From Piper betle (lineage: Eukaryota > Streptophyta > Magnoliopsida > Piperales > Piperaceae), in the NCBI GenBank assembly GCA_033002965.1, contig JAURVB010014410.1:49275-113274 (forward strand): 64,000 nt of DNA, in the 5' to 3' direction. A program made the position numbers and the translations under genes. The notes beneath the pieces are model-generated. The model was given only the letters and a program-made list of their open reading frames with translations. It was not told the origin of the DNA and did not search any database. This document shows, piece by piece, positions 13,496 through 26,400 of the stretch; position 1 is the stretch's first letter; every line of letters begins with the position of its first letter.

Positions 13496-13616
13496 ATATA
13501 TATATATATATATATATATATGAGGGGGGATTTGCTGTACTGCAGCACAGCCAAGATGGTTGTGCTGCAGTGTTTCAGCCGTTGGATCAAATCCAACGGC
13601 TGAAACATGCCCCCCA
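13404..13616. repeat. Long palindrome centred on (TA)n
   Basis: Two arms of about 90 bp face each other across the TA tract 13496-13521. The left arm contains gatccaacggctaaaacactgcagcac; the right arm is its near reverse complement (gtgctgcagtg, cagccgttggatc). It arises because the similar ends of H1 and element D abut. A transcript through it could fold into one long hairpin. Confidence 0.85.
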
Positions 13617-13950
13617 TAAAAAAGAAAAAGAATTTGTGGCGCTGCGCCGCCGCCGTTGCCGGCCGACGCATTGCCGCCACCCCGCCCGACGAGACGCCAC
13701 CCCCCTGCCCCGCCCGTCGCCGCCCCGCCAGGGGCGGCGACATATCCGCCAGGCGACGGGGCGGCGGATCTAGCCGCCCCGGGTTGTAACACCCCGTTTC
13801 GGCTCACCCGTGAACCGACCCGGAAATGTCACTAGCGACCGAACTGTTCGCTAATCTACTGGGTTCAGTTAAGCCGACCCGGATCTGCCCTCGGTGTCTC
13901 AAGAAGGAGATGCAAACATGAAATGCATGGATGAGATGTGTGGGTTCTAA

Positions 13951-16900
13951 TGTAACACCCCGTTTCGGTTCACCCGTGAACCGACCCGGAAATGTCACCG
14001 GCGACCGAACCGTTCGTTAATCTACTAGATTCGGTTAAGCCGACCAGGATCTACTCTCGGCGTCTCAAGATGGAGATGCAAATATGAAATGCATAAATGA
14101 GAACGATTGGGTTCTAACGGAGTCCTACATGCATGCTATGATGTACAAGCAAAATAAGACAAAACAACAAATGAAAAACCAAAAGAAAATATATATTATT
14201 TTATGAAAATACGATAACACCTAGCAATCTACCATGACATTAAATCATTATCTCATTCGTTTTTACCCGAGCCGAGTCTGAACTCCAAGGCTCCCTACTC
14301 AGTCATATTTATCAGTTCGTTTCATAACAAGTAATTCATTCAAGACAAAAACATTGTAATAATCATTCACACAGCATTAACACACCGTCATTATACGCTA
14401 CACGCGGCAGGTACATGTGTGCGCGGTTCCGTGCTGCTCCTTCGCAGTCCCGACAGCTTTCATCGCTCGCATTCCTCACCTACATATATATAGAAAAACC
14501 GTCAGTAACGAGTGTTACCGGCCCGGAAAATAACTAATATCAATCTGGCACAGGAGAGCAAACTCTCCTGTTGAATCAAAACCATATACTTCCTCAAGAA
14601 CTCTCATCAGGGCACATACGGGAGCCGTCGCCGTCGGGCCGTCGCCCTCGGGTCGACAGCGTCCCCTATCTTTCTCATCCTCATACCTTGGCCATTCCTC
14701 TATCGCTTCTCGCATCAAATTTCATTCCTTACCGCCCTCTACACCTTCCATATTACTCCTGGCCTTGAGCACAAAGGCCGAGCACTCTCAGGCAGTCGCC
14801 TTCAGTACCCTTTGAACCACAAGTCTAGACATGCGCTAGCATTGCAGTACCCGTAAACCTCCACACTTCTCCGGGTTTGAGGAACTCAAAGGTGGAGTTG
14901 TCCGGATCCTTCGGGAACGAAGTGGGTTCTCCCCAGCTCCAGAGCCCGCTCTTCCGGGCACACGCCCTATCTGAAGACGTGGCCGCAAGTAACCCTCATT
15001 CCATCTCTCACCGAAAACACGAAAACTATATATATATAGGCCTGGGTTGGGATTTATACAATAGGCCCGAAGGCATCGTGAGCTGGATCTGAAGTTCGAA
15101 AACAAACTCGAGGGATCTCATCCTCGAGGGTTATTAATCCGAAAAAGAACTGTTGGCTAAATGGCCCGAGTTAAGTGGGATCCGATAAAACGCCACTTAA
15201 CTCGTCCTGCACATGATAAATCAAATAAACAATAGAGTAGCGTAAAACAGAGAACGAGTCCTAAACGGACCTGGTAGAAGCTCCAAACGGGTCCACGCGC
15301 CTAGGCGGCGAGCTCCTACACCGTACCTACACAATCAAGCTAAAAACTAACGCCCGCATGATGAATCACACATCCTATAGCATGCACGCACAATCAGCAC
15401 AATCACGCATCATGTAAAACCCACGATTCGAGTTAGGGTTTTATATTCAGAACCGGTCGGGTCGACCGTTATTTTTTCGAGTTGAGTCAGTTTCAGGACA
15501 CGTGTACCGAGCCGACGCCGGTCGCGTGTATGAGCTATGAGGGTCATGCGTACCCAAGTATATGATGATAACGTCATGAACACAGCAGAACAGAATGAGT
15601 TATCAGAATATATAAGAGTATGCTAGTGATTTTTTTATTTTTATATATAGTGGATCGTAGAATTAGTTTTAGGCCGTTTACCGCGTTAGGACGCGTTACG
15701 GGCATTTTTGGTGGGTTGATAGTTCTAGAGCATATCATTATGATTTTTTTGTGTTGTTTGATTTTATGGGATTTTTCCCATAATTTTTTGGAATTTGTTT
15801 TATGACTTAAATATTATTTTGACTCGAGTCGGAGACGAGTCAAGTAATATTTACGACTTTGCCACCACACACACCCCGCGCATTGCTTTCTTCCCCAAAC
15901 CCTTACCTCGACGCGCCGCCACTGCGCGTCGCCGCCGCCGTCGCTGCCGCCGCCGCCCGGCCGTCGATGGTCGCCGTCTAGCCCGACGACAGCCTCGCCG
16001 TGCCGCCCCGACCAAGTCCGGCGACGTCGGGCCGCCGCGACGCGAGGAAGCCACACCGCGACGCCGCGCCCGTGTTGCGCCTCCGTCGCCGATTCCGCCG
16101 CCGGCGACCAGCGCCACCGCGATCGGTCGGTCGCCTCAGCACCCTCAGGCCTCCAGCGACGTTCCCCGACCAGCACGGAGGCCATCGCCGCCCTGGCCGG
16201 CCGGATCTAGCCACCCATCGCGCCGCCGCTCTGTTTTACCCATTTTCCGGCGAGCTACCACCTCCGTTGGCCGCGTCGACCTCGTAGATGAGTCGGGCTC
16301 GCCGAGCCGGTTCCGAGGGTACCCAACACGACCCCTTTCCGATCAGTAGACGTTGCCGGCGATTGTCGCCGGAAAACCACCGGAAGTCGCCGGAAAACCG
16401 CCAGTAGCTGCCGGAAAACCGCCGGAAAATCGGAATTTCTGGAATTCGCCGGAATTCACCGGATCTTCCGCGGGGCTCACCCAGTGGAGCCAGATCGAGC
16501 TTCGGACGCCGATGAGCGCCGAATTTGAGCTCCGAGACGCGCGACGGAACCCTAGCCGTCGCCGATTGCCGACGACGTGAGGTATAATTACCTCCGATTT
16601 GATTATTTAAATTGATGATTATTAGCATAGCATGGTAGCATGGACTTATTATTTATCATGATAATGCCTAATTACTGATGAAGTAATGATTGTATGATTT
16701 GAGGGATTGTAAATGAATAGTAAGTGAGCTAATGAGATCGAATGAGTTGGAGCATGATAAGTGATCATGATGTAATTTAGAAAAAACAGAATAAAATATA
16801 GTATAAATAGTTTGAGTTAGGATTATTCTCCTTCAGGATTATTTGACTATGATGGATATTTATTATGTCGTGTGTGGTATTCATTGATTTTGATGCATCA

Positions 16901-19797
16901 TTTAGTTAGCGGGCGTTAGTATTTAGTTTTGATGTGTAGGTACGAAGTAGGAGCTCGCCGCCTAGGCGCGACGACACGCTTGGAGCTTCTACCAGGTCCG
17001 TTTAGGACTCGTCTTGTTTTACGCTCTTCCATTGTATGTTTATGTTATTATTTGCAGGACGGGTTAAGTGGCGTTTTATTGGATCCCACTTAACTCGGGT
17101 CATTTAATCGAATATTTTCCGGATTAATAACCCCTCGAGGATGAGATCCCTCGAGGATGATTTCGAAAACAAGATCCACCACAAGTTGCCTTCGGGCCTA
17201 TTATATGAATCCCTTCCCAGGCCTATATATATAGTTTTATCGAGTTTTCAGTGAGACGAGAGATGGAGAAATCGACTGCACGTACCATGCAGAGGATGCC
17301 GTGACAGTCAAAGCGGGCTCTGGATTAGTGCCAGCGGACTGTTCCATTCCCGAGGGATCCTGACAACTCCGCGTTTGAGTTCCTCACACCCGGAGAACGT
17401 GGAGGTTTACGGGTACTGTTTAGTACAGCGCATGTCCGGACTTGTGGTTCAAAGGGTACTAAAGGCGACTGCCTGAGAGTACTCGGCCTTCGTGCTCAAG
17501 GCCAGGAGAAATATGGAGGTAAGGAGAGGGCTTAGGATAAAGTTTCACGAGAAGTACTGAAAAAGAAGTGCTGAGAGTAGCACAGTACCAGCAGCAGAGC
17601 AGTAAGTTCGGGATGCTACCGGGTCTGCAGCCCAGTGGCTCCTCAGTAGTGCCCTTCAGAGTGTTCTTGAGGAAGTATATGGTTTTCGTTCATATGAGAG
17701 TTTGCTCTCATAGCCAGTTTGTTATAGTTATTTTCTTTTCCGGACCAGTAACGCTTGTTACTGACGTTTTTCCTATATATATGTAGGTGATAAGCACGGA
17801 AGATGGATGAGCCAGCCTGGACGGAGGAGCAATGAGGTCTTGTGCACACACACATTGGGTGATTGAATATTTAATGTTTTATTTTTATGATATTATTATT
17901 ATGAACATGACTATGATGTAAATGTGTTGAGACATGACAATGAGATGAAATGAAATGATCAGAGTAGCGCAGCAAAAGTATGATGGGTTGAAACCCAAAG
18001 CTTCAGAAATGAGTGTATAGTAGATTAGATTCTGTGTGAATGAAATTGTTTGATAGTTAGTTACATATATTTGTATATATGTATATTTGACAGGGTGGCC
18101 CCTAATTACATTTTTAGGGGAAATTCTGTCCCTTTTATTTTATAATTTTTACTAATTTTGATTGTAATTGTGTTGGTGTGAAGTTTAGGTTGCATGTCAT
18201 CCATGTAGTATCATGTTAGGGTTTTATGAATTTATCCATGCATGACAAGTCGTATCTACATCTTAAGACGCCGAGATTGGATCCGTATGAGTTAGGTTCG
18301 GGTTAGCCAACCTAACCGGGGCCCGTAACATGCCGGTTCGGTTCACGAGCGTGAACCGGATTTGGGGTGTTACACATCAAGCAACACACATTAACCTATA
18401 TCAATTCTAGCAAGTCTACTTAGGCTAGTTTGTATTAGATCATGATCATCGCCTACTTACCCTAATTAATTTCTTAGCCTCCATTTTTAACACCACTTAA
18501 TCAAACAAATTTTAGATTTTATCCTTAATCAAATCTATATTTATATACATTATTATAACACGCAATTCACCAATCCTAGCATGCAATTCTAATAATAAAA
18601 ACTTTCAAATAATTAAATTAAAATAAATTATACCTCGCGTCGTCGAAAATCGGCGACGGCTAGGGTTTCCGTTTCGTGGCTCGAAACTCGAATTCGGCAC
18701 CTAGCGGCGTCCGAAGTCCGATCAGATTGGACCGGGTGCGTTCGGCGGATGATCCGGCGAATTTCCCACGAATCCAATTTTCCGGCGGTTCCGGCGGTTC
18801 CGGCGGTTTTCCGGCGAATGTCGACGGTTTTCCGGCGGATTCCGACGGTTTTCCGGCGATGATTCGGGACGGGGCAATCAGGGGGTCTATCGGCACCAGC
18901 TCGACGAGCTCGGTCCAATGGCGGTGTCAAACAGAGCAACCGAGGCGGCGATGGCCGTCGACGGCGGCGTCGAAAATGGGCGGCGGCGGCGGCGTGCTCC
19001 GATCGGGGCTCCGGCCGGCCTCGACGGCGCTCGGGATGGTGGGGGAAATGTCGGCGACGGCGAGAGGGTGCTCGTCAGGGTCACACCGGCGGCGGAGCGG
19101 CCCGGACGGCGGCGGAATCCGGCCCGAAGTGGCGGCGGCCGAGGTGGTTTCGTGGGGCGATTCCGGCGTCGTGGCGGCGAGACGGTGGCCGGGGTGGGTC
19201 GTGGCGGCACGGCGACGGCACGACGGAGCGGGGCAGCGTCGATCGGCGGCAGCCGGCGTCGACAGCGGCGGCGGCGGCAACACGCGGCAATGGCGGCGGC
19301 GAGGGTTTGGGGTGAGGAAGGTCGGGAGGATGAAAAACATGGCTAGTAGCAAACTCGTAATTTAGTATTGACTCGATTCCGACTCGAGTCAAAATAATAA
19401 CTAGTTCGTAATAAATTCTAAAAAAAATCTAGAAAAATATGGAAAAATTCTATAAAATAAAACAAACACAACAACATCCAAATGACATGCTCTACAACTA
19501 ATAACCCACCCGAATATAATCAAACACGTCCTAACTCGTCATTCGGCCCTAAAAAATATTCTACGATCAAATAAAAATAACAATCAATACTGCATACCTC
19601 CATATACTCGATAACCCATTTTTCATCATCTTTTAGGCGTTATCATCGTACATTTGAGCATACATGACCCTCATCGCTCATAACTCACAGCTGGCCTCAA
19701 CTCAGCTCGCGGTCCATGAAGCTGACTCGATTCGAACCGACGGTTGAACCGACTAGTTCACTCCCGTAAAACTCTGGCTCGAGTCACGGGTTTTACA
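13951..19797 (+). mobile_element. Solo-LTR-like element B nested in A
   Basis: Begins TGTAACACCC at 13951 and ends GGGTTTTACA at 19797. It is flanked by the 5-bp target-site duplication tctaa (13946-13950 and 19798-19802). Interrupted by C at 15413-18374 (plus the C duplication), its own length is about 2880 bp. TG...CA ends with a 5-bp duplication are the hallmark of an LTR; with no internal region or second LTR, a solo LTR is the simplest reading. The GC-rich 'ccggcggttttccggcg' block at 18640-19300 is shared by all copies. ORFs inside are not credible genes. Confidence 0.88.
15413..18374 (-). mobile_element. Solo-LTR-like element C, inverted, nested in B
   Basis: Begins TGTAAAACCC at 15413 and ends GGGTGTTACA at 18374, i.e. 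the reverse complement of the family. It is 2962 bp, flanked by the 5-bp duplication catca (15408-15412 and 18375-18379). It is more diverged from A, B and E than they are from one another, and carries its own GC-rich block at 15880-16570. No reading frame resembles gag, protease, RT or integrase. Confidence 0.88.
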
Positions 19798-22700
19798 TCT
19801 AACGTAGTCCTACATGCATGCTATGATGTACAAGCAAAGACAAGACAAAATAATAAATGAGAAACCAAAAGAAAATATATACTATTTTATAAAAATACGG
19901 TAACACATAATAATCTACCCTGACATTCAACCATTATCTCATTCGTTTTTACCTGAGCTGCGTCTAAACTCCAAGGCTCCCTACTCATTCATATTTATCC
20001 ATTCATTTCATATCAAGCAATTTATCTAAACAAACACATCAAAATTATTATTCACGTAGCAATAACACACCGTCATTATAGATTACACGCGACAGGTACA
20101 TGTGTGCGCGGTTCTGTGCTACTCCTCCGCAGTCCCGACAGCTTTCATCCTTTGCATTTCTCACCTACATATATATAGAAAAACCGTCAGTAACGAGTGT
20201 TACCGGCCCGAAAAATAACTAATATCAATCTGCCACAGGAGAGAAAACTCTCCTATTAAATGGAAACCATATACTTCCTCAAGAACTCTCAGCAGGGCAC
20301 ATACGGGAGCCATCGCCCTCGGGTCGACAACGTCCCCCTATCTTTCACATTCTCATGCCTCGGCCATTTCTCTATTACTTCTCGCGTCAAATCTCATTCC
20401 TTTCCGCCCTCTGCACCTTCCATATTACTCCTGGCCTTGAGCACGAAGGCCGAGTACTCTCAGGCAGTCACCTTCAGTACCCTTTGAAACTACAAGTCTA
20501 AACATGCGCTGCAATGCAGTACCCGTGAACCTCCACACTTCTCCGGGTTTGAGGAACTCAAAGGTGGAGTTGTCAGGATCCCTCAGGAATGAAACGGCCT
20601 GCACACCATTCCAGAGCCCACTGTCGACACACACGTGCCCGCTCGCGTAGCACGGTAGTCGGATTTCCCTCATTCAGTCTCTCACAAAAGCACGAAAATT
20701 ATACATATATATAGGTCTGGGTTGGGATTTATACAATAGGCCCGAAGGCAACGTGAGCTGGATCTGAAGTTTGAAAACAAACTCGAGGGATCTCATCCTC
20801 GAGGGTTATTAATCCGGAAAATCGTTGGCTAAATGGCCCGAGTTAAGTGGGATTCGATAAAACGCCACTTAACTCGTCCTGCACATAATAAATCAAATAT
20901 ACAAGAGAGTAGCGTAAATCAGAGAACGAGTCCTAAACGGATCTGGTAGAAGCTCCAAACGGGTCCACGCGCCTAGGCGGCGAACTCCTACACCGTACCA
21001 ACACAATCAAGCTAAAAACTAACGCCCGCATGATGAATTACACATCCTATAGCATACACACACAATCAACACAATCACGCATCAACCATCACACATCAAC
21101 CTATATCAATTATAGCAATCAATTCTAGCAAGTCTACTTAGGCTAGTTTGCATTAGATCATGATTATTACCTAGTTACCCTAATTAGTTTCTTAGCCTCC
21201 ATTTTTAACACCACTCAATCAAACAAATTTCATATTTTATCCTTAATCAAATCTACATTTATATATATTATTATAACATACAATTCACCAATCCTAGCAT
21301 GCAATTCTAATAATCAATACTTTCAAATAATTAAATTAAAATAAATTATACCTCGTGTCGTCGAAAATCGGCGACGGCTAGGGTTCCAATTTCGTGGCTC
21401 GAAACTCGAATTCGGCGCCTAGCGGCGTCCGAAGTCCGATCATATTGGACCGGGTGCGTTCGGCGGATGATCCGGCGAATTTCACACGAATCCAATTTTT
21501 CGGCGGTTCCAGCGGTTTTCCGGCGAGTGTCGGCGATTTTCCGGCGGATTCCGACGGTTTTCCGGCGATGATTCGGGACAGGGCAATCAGGGGGTCTATC
21601 GGCACCAGCTCGACGAGCTCGGTATGATGGTGGTGTCAAACAGGGTAACCGAGGCGGCGATGGCCGTCGACGGCGGCGTCGAAAATGGGCGGCAGCGGCG
21701 GCGTGCTCCGATCGGGGCTCCGGCCGGCCTCGACGGCGGTCAGGATGGTGGGGGAAACGTCGGTGACGGCGAGGGGGTGGTCGGCGGGGCCACAGCGGCG
21801 GCGGCGCGGCCCGGACGGAGGTGGAATCCGGCTCGAAGTGGCGGCGGCCGAGGTGGTTTCGTGGGGCGATTCCGGCCTCGTGGCGGCGAGACGGTGGCCG
21901 GGGTGGGTCGTGGCGGCACGGCGGGGCGGGGCGGCGTTGATCGGCGGCAGTGCGGCGTCGACGGCAGCACGCGGCAGTGGCGGCGGCGAGGGTTTGGGGT
22001 GAGGAAGGTCGGGAGGGAGAAAAATACCCTCAATGGCAGTTTCGTAAATAAGTATTGACTCGATTCCTACTCAAGTCAAAATAATATCTAGTTCGTAATA
22101 AATTCTAAAAAATCTAGAAAAATATGGAAAAATTCCATAAAATAAAACAAACACAACAACATCCAAATGGCATGCTCTATAACTAATAACCCACCCGAAT
22201 ATAATCCAACGCGTCCTAACGCGTTATTCGGCCTAAAACTATTTCTACGATCAAACATATAAAAAGAAAAAATACTGCATACTTTCATATATTCAGATAA
22301 CTCATATCTCACCATCTTCTCGACGTTATCATCATATATTCAGGTACACCTGACTCTCATCGTTCATAACTCACGGCTGGTCTCGACTCAGCACGCGGTT
22401 CATGAAACTGACACGACTCGAACCAACGGTCGAACCGACTGGTTCGATAACATAAAACCCTGACTCGAGTCACGGGTTGTCCCCTGCCGCCCACCCGCCC
22501 GCCCGCCACCCCGCCGTGCGACGCCCCCCCCCGTCCCCCGCCCGCCACCTCGTCCCCCACCTGCCACCCCGCCGCGCGACCCCCGTCCCTCGTCCTCCGT
22601 CCCCGCCCGCCACCCCACGCGAGACGCCCCGTCCCTCGTCCTCCGTCCCCCGCCTGCCACCCGGCCGCGCCCCCCTTGGCCCCCGCCGCCACCCTGCCCC

Positions 22701-23080
22701 GCCCCCTCGGCCCCCGCCCGCCACCCCGCCGCGCCCCCTCGGCCTCCGCCCACCACCCCGCCGCGCCGCGCCCCCTCGGCCGTCGCTCGCTCGCGGCAGC
22801 ACCGCCCCAATTTTTTTTTTTAGATCTTGGCCTAGCATCCAACGGCCAAGATTGGATAACTGTGCTGCACATGAAGCTTTTATCCATATATATATATATA
22901 TATAGTTTTTTTGTGACACTATGGCACGATCTGTGATTCGTGTTTTTCATGGCTTGAAATACGCCTCCAACAATCGCCCCAACCTTTTCCGAAATTACGA
23001 AAAGACCCTAACACTTCCAACACACACCAGCCTCCCTAAAGATCCAAAATTTATTCTCATATCCTCAACATTCTCCCTAC

Positions 23081-23088
23081 TATTTAAA
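23081..23088 (+). promoter_or_regulatory. TATA-like box of the ELM2/SANT gene
   Basis: TATTTAAA sits in pyrimidine-rich DNA typical of a plant core promoter, about 340 bp upstream of the proposed start codon. The leader that follows is C/T-rich. The hairpin element D ends only about 180 bp upstream. Confidence 0.45.
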
Positions 23089-23422
23089 AATATTAGCTTC
23101 ATGCCCTTCTTTCGTCTATTTGCCATGGCCGCGACTTGGAGCCGAAATCATACGACTCGTACTCCCGTCTCCCTCTCCATCTCTCCACAGCATCCCTACC
23201 ACGACGCCATCCCAACCTTCTCCCTCTCCCCTAGCTGCCCTTCTCTGTGTATCACTCTCCTTCTTGCTTTTTACGCCGTCCTTTTTGGTGCCGTATCTTG
23301 TTTTTTGGCCACCAGCTTGGTTCCTGGTGTCAAATGCGTTGTCTTTCTTGCTGCAGGTGGTGTTTCGTGCCGCAAGATTGAGTTTTTACGTTGCTGCGGT
23401 CGCATCGTTGATGGTCTGTGGA

Positions 23423-26400
23423 ATGGAGGTGAGGATCTCTTTGGTCTATGGCTGTTGGGTCGGTTGTTACAGTATGGGTTGTGTATGTTTGTTGTGTGTT
23501 GTTGTGGAGTGCGGTAAAGAGCGGATATTTGATGCTGTAAATTTGAATTCTTTTTGTGTGCCCCAATGGTGTGCTTTTGTACTTGGGTTGGTTGGGTGGT
23601 CGGCTGATTGGTTTCTTGGTTAGTTGTGTTCTTCTGAAGCTGTCTTGCTTGTGGCAGTGCTGTAGTCAATGGATGTAATCTTGTTATGGGTTTTGTCTCT
23701 GTCTTTGTTTGGTAGTTTTGTTTGTGTGATTTGTCTGGAAAATTCTTTATTTTGGTTTCTTTTTATTTTATTTATGGGCTATCATGCTTCTTGATGTCCA
23801 GATAGGCAGTACAATCTTTATGGATTTAAGTTTGCGTCGTTTCTGTGTCAACATAGTACTTGAAAGAAGGATTATATAGCTCCTGATACGAGTATTGGTT
23901 GAGCATCTTTCTCAGTACATTTTTTGGGTTTGTGCTGTCAGCGCTGGATGGCTACTATATATGTAACTGATTTAAGTGGATATACTGTCACAATCCAAGT
24001 TACTCATTATGCTGCCTCACCTGGGATCATTAGTCCTAGTTCTGCAACCTTTTCTTCGGCCTTGCTTTCAACTATTGTTGAATTTGCGTAGCAAGAGCTT
24101 GCTTGAAATTCTAGTTTTTTCATGAAAGATGTCTATTTTAGTGTAATGTTAGTTAACCTACTTCCTTGGTTTAGAAATCATTGATTTTTTTCCACTTCAT
24201 GGTGAAGTGTTTAACATTTTGCCATCTTAACAGAGTTTTTCCAATGAAGAACTTGACCAAGCTCCGGAAGAGAGCATTTTTGAGGATCCATCGGCAGAGA
24301 CATCATCTTCACCATCTTCTCATGATGTAAATGATATAAATGATATCAATAGACGTGCACCTATATCTCCTAAAATTGGTGATTGGTATCAGGTGGAGAT
24401 ACCTAACTTAATAACAGAGTTCAGCAATGTTGAGGTGCAAGAAAATGCAACTAGTTTGCCATTTCCTGCTGAGAATAATTTTTCTGATCACGTGGGATTG
24501 GCCATACCCATCACATGGGTCTCCAGTCTTGGTGGTTGTATTCAATTTGAGCCTGTTCATCATGGTGACGCCATTTCCAAGACAATTTGTGAATTTTCCC
24601 TCTCTAAGAGCAATGTCTGTTCTGAATCAATTGCTGGAGAGAACTTGGATGATTTTGGTGTTGCACAAATAACCATTGGAAGGCACCAAAATGATGCAAT
24701 ATCTACAAATAATGGGAATTTGGAAGGCCAAGTTTATGCAGTGCCTGATAAAGCGGGCGAGTTGTGGACTAAAATTGAACAAGATTCTTTCCTCCTGGGT
24801 CTTTACATATTTGGAAAAAAATTTACTCAGGTTAAACGATTTGTAGAGAGCAAAGATATGAAAAACATACTTTTATTCTACTATGGAAAATTCTATGGGT
24901 CAAGCAGATATAAAAGATGGCGAAAAGCAAGGGGCAAAAGGCATATTGGAGGGCAGCGTTTGATTAGTGGGTGGAGACAGCAGGAGCTTGTATCACGTCT
25001 GCTTGCCAAAGTACCAGAGGAAGTTCGAAAATCTTTGGTGGAGGTAAACATACACTTATCTTTCATAATTAGGTTTCCTACAGTTTCTGTTTCTGTAGAT
25101 CTTCTGGTTTTCTGTCGGTGTAAGTTCTCATAAGTATTTGGCCTCACCATTTTCTTTCACAAGACAGGCAGTTTAATTGTTTTTGAAACGCTACACATTT
25201 TATTTATTGTTTAATAGAGACAAGTTGTGTGTGCCATATCTGTGTTTACAAAACAAAATTTGGCAATTTCATCTTGGAAACCATAAGAAACTTTTTTATT
25301 TTAGTGACTTTAGTATGGTGACATAGCCGTTTGTCATTGTTTGTGTCAATACTGTTAGGAGAGGCATTGTTGATTTTTAATTGTAGTGATGCCATTGTTG
25401 GAAAGAATCTGAAACCTGAACAGATTATTATCACTCCAGGAGCCTCTAGTTCTTTCAAAGGAAGAGATACAGGCCTACCACCAATGCATTACAATTATAG
25501 TTTTTTAATGGTATTCTTTTAGTTACAGAATAAATAAATCAACGTATTTTCTACTAGTTGCAATGAGATGGCTAATATGCAGAACTGTAAGCACCAAAAT
25601 CCATGTCGCACCTCTAATTTGTGAATGAGGATGACGACAATGACAATGATAAATTTTATGGATTTCTAAGCAATTAGCTAAATTTTTAGCTCATAATTGT
25701 GCAATCGTTTGATTTATACTCTTATAAAGCTGCATTTTATAGATTTGTCATAACGTAAGGTAGTTGTATGTGTCTGGGTGGACATTCAACTGAATCGCTC
25801 CAGTTGTATTCGTTTGAGTGGGCCTTTGTCTAAATCTCTCATATGCTATGCAATTGGGATGTGCTTAAGTAACATTGCAACATCTTCTAGTGTTTTGGTC
25901 ATGTTAAAAGTTTGTCTTTTTTTAAACAAATTTATGTTGTTTTATCAACTTTGGAACTTACAGGATTCCTTTTCTTTGATAGTGGAAATAGAAAAAAAGT
26001 GACTCCATTATCTGGTGTAATATATTATCAGATGAATAAAAAGAAAGGTCAATATATTTCTTATTTTGTGTGCAAGAAAGAAAGAAGAAGATTATGATGA
26101 ATAGATAGGGATCAGCTTTTATGTGATCATATGGTGTATTGAACTCATGTATAAACATTTCCAGTTTTAGTAGTTAAGTAGCTCCTTTATTTTCATTATA
26201 TCAAAAATTTTCTTCTGCATAACTTCCTCTAGCTCTCGTTTATGCTTCTTTTATTTTTTAGATCAATGGAAAAATATCCATAATATCTTTGAATATGTGT
26301 TGGCTTTGAAGATTGGGCATATTTTAGTTATGCTGCGTATATAGTGTTGTTTGATACATAAAAGGTCGATGATGGATTCAAATGGGTTGGTCTATTTCCA

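Larger units (their letters stand above)
13785..22478 (+). mobile_element. Solo-LTR-like element A (outermost of the nest)
   Basis: Starts TGTAACACCCCG at 13785, is interrupted after 13950 by element B, and resumes at 19803. The two parts add to about 2.85 kb, the same length as the complete copy E at 52992-55841, and align with it throughout. The right end lacks the final GGGTTTTACA: the text goes from gagtca to cgggt and then into element D. The 5 bp before the element are also cgggt, which suggests an 11-bp deletion between the LTR end and its target duplication. No protein-coding capacity was found. Confidence 0.8.
13522..22904 (-). mobile_element. Second hairpin-ended element D, split by an LTR nest
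   Basis: Left part 13522-13784, right part about 22474-22904; removing the insert leaves roughly 660 bp. The left end carries ctgcagcac...gtgctgcag, then the perfect pair CAGCCGTTGGAT/ATCCAACGGCTG. The right end carries GATCTTGGCC...GGCCAAGATt, then tgtgctgcac, then (TA)n at 22886-22904. The end types are the reverse of H1, so D lies in opposite orientation. Its right core has the H1 minisatellite in reverse complement (22600-22790). Element A inserted into its GC-rich core. Confidence 0.65.

Noticed and set aside
18676..19365. 229-codon ORF, and similar ones at 21624-22058, 54938-55523 and 15795-16349
   Set aside because: They lie in the shared GC-rich block of the LTR-like family, differ between copies by frame, and translate to low-complexity text.
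13785..22478. Elements A, B and C as DNA transposons with terminal inverted repeats
   Set aside because: The inverted ends are about 10 bp and imperfect, and the duplications are 5 bp with TG...CA termini, which fits LTRs better; not fully excluded.
22357..22950. 197-codon minus-strand ORF and overlapping frames
   Set aside because: Minisatellite core of element D; same composition artefact as H1.
23120..23623. 167-codon ORF starting MPWPRLG
   Set aside because: It runs through the probable leader and into intron 1 of the ELM2/SANT gene; only its last few codons before 23429 may be coding.
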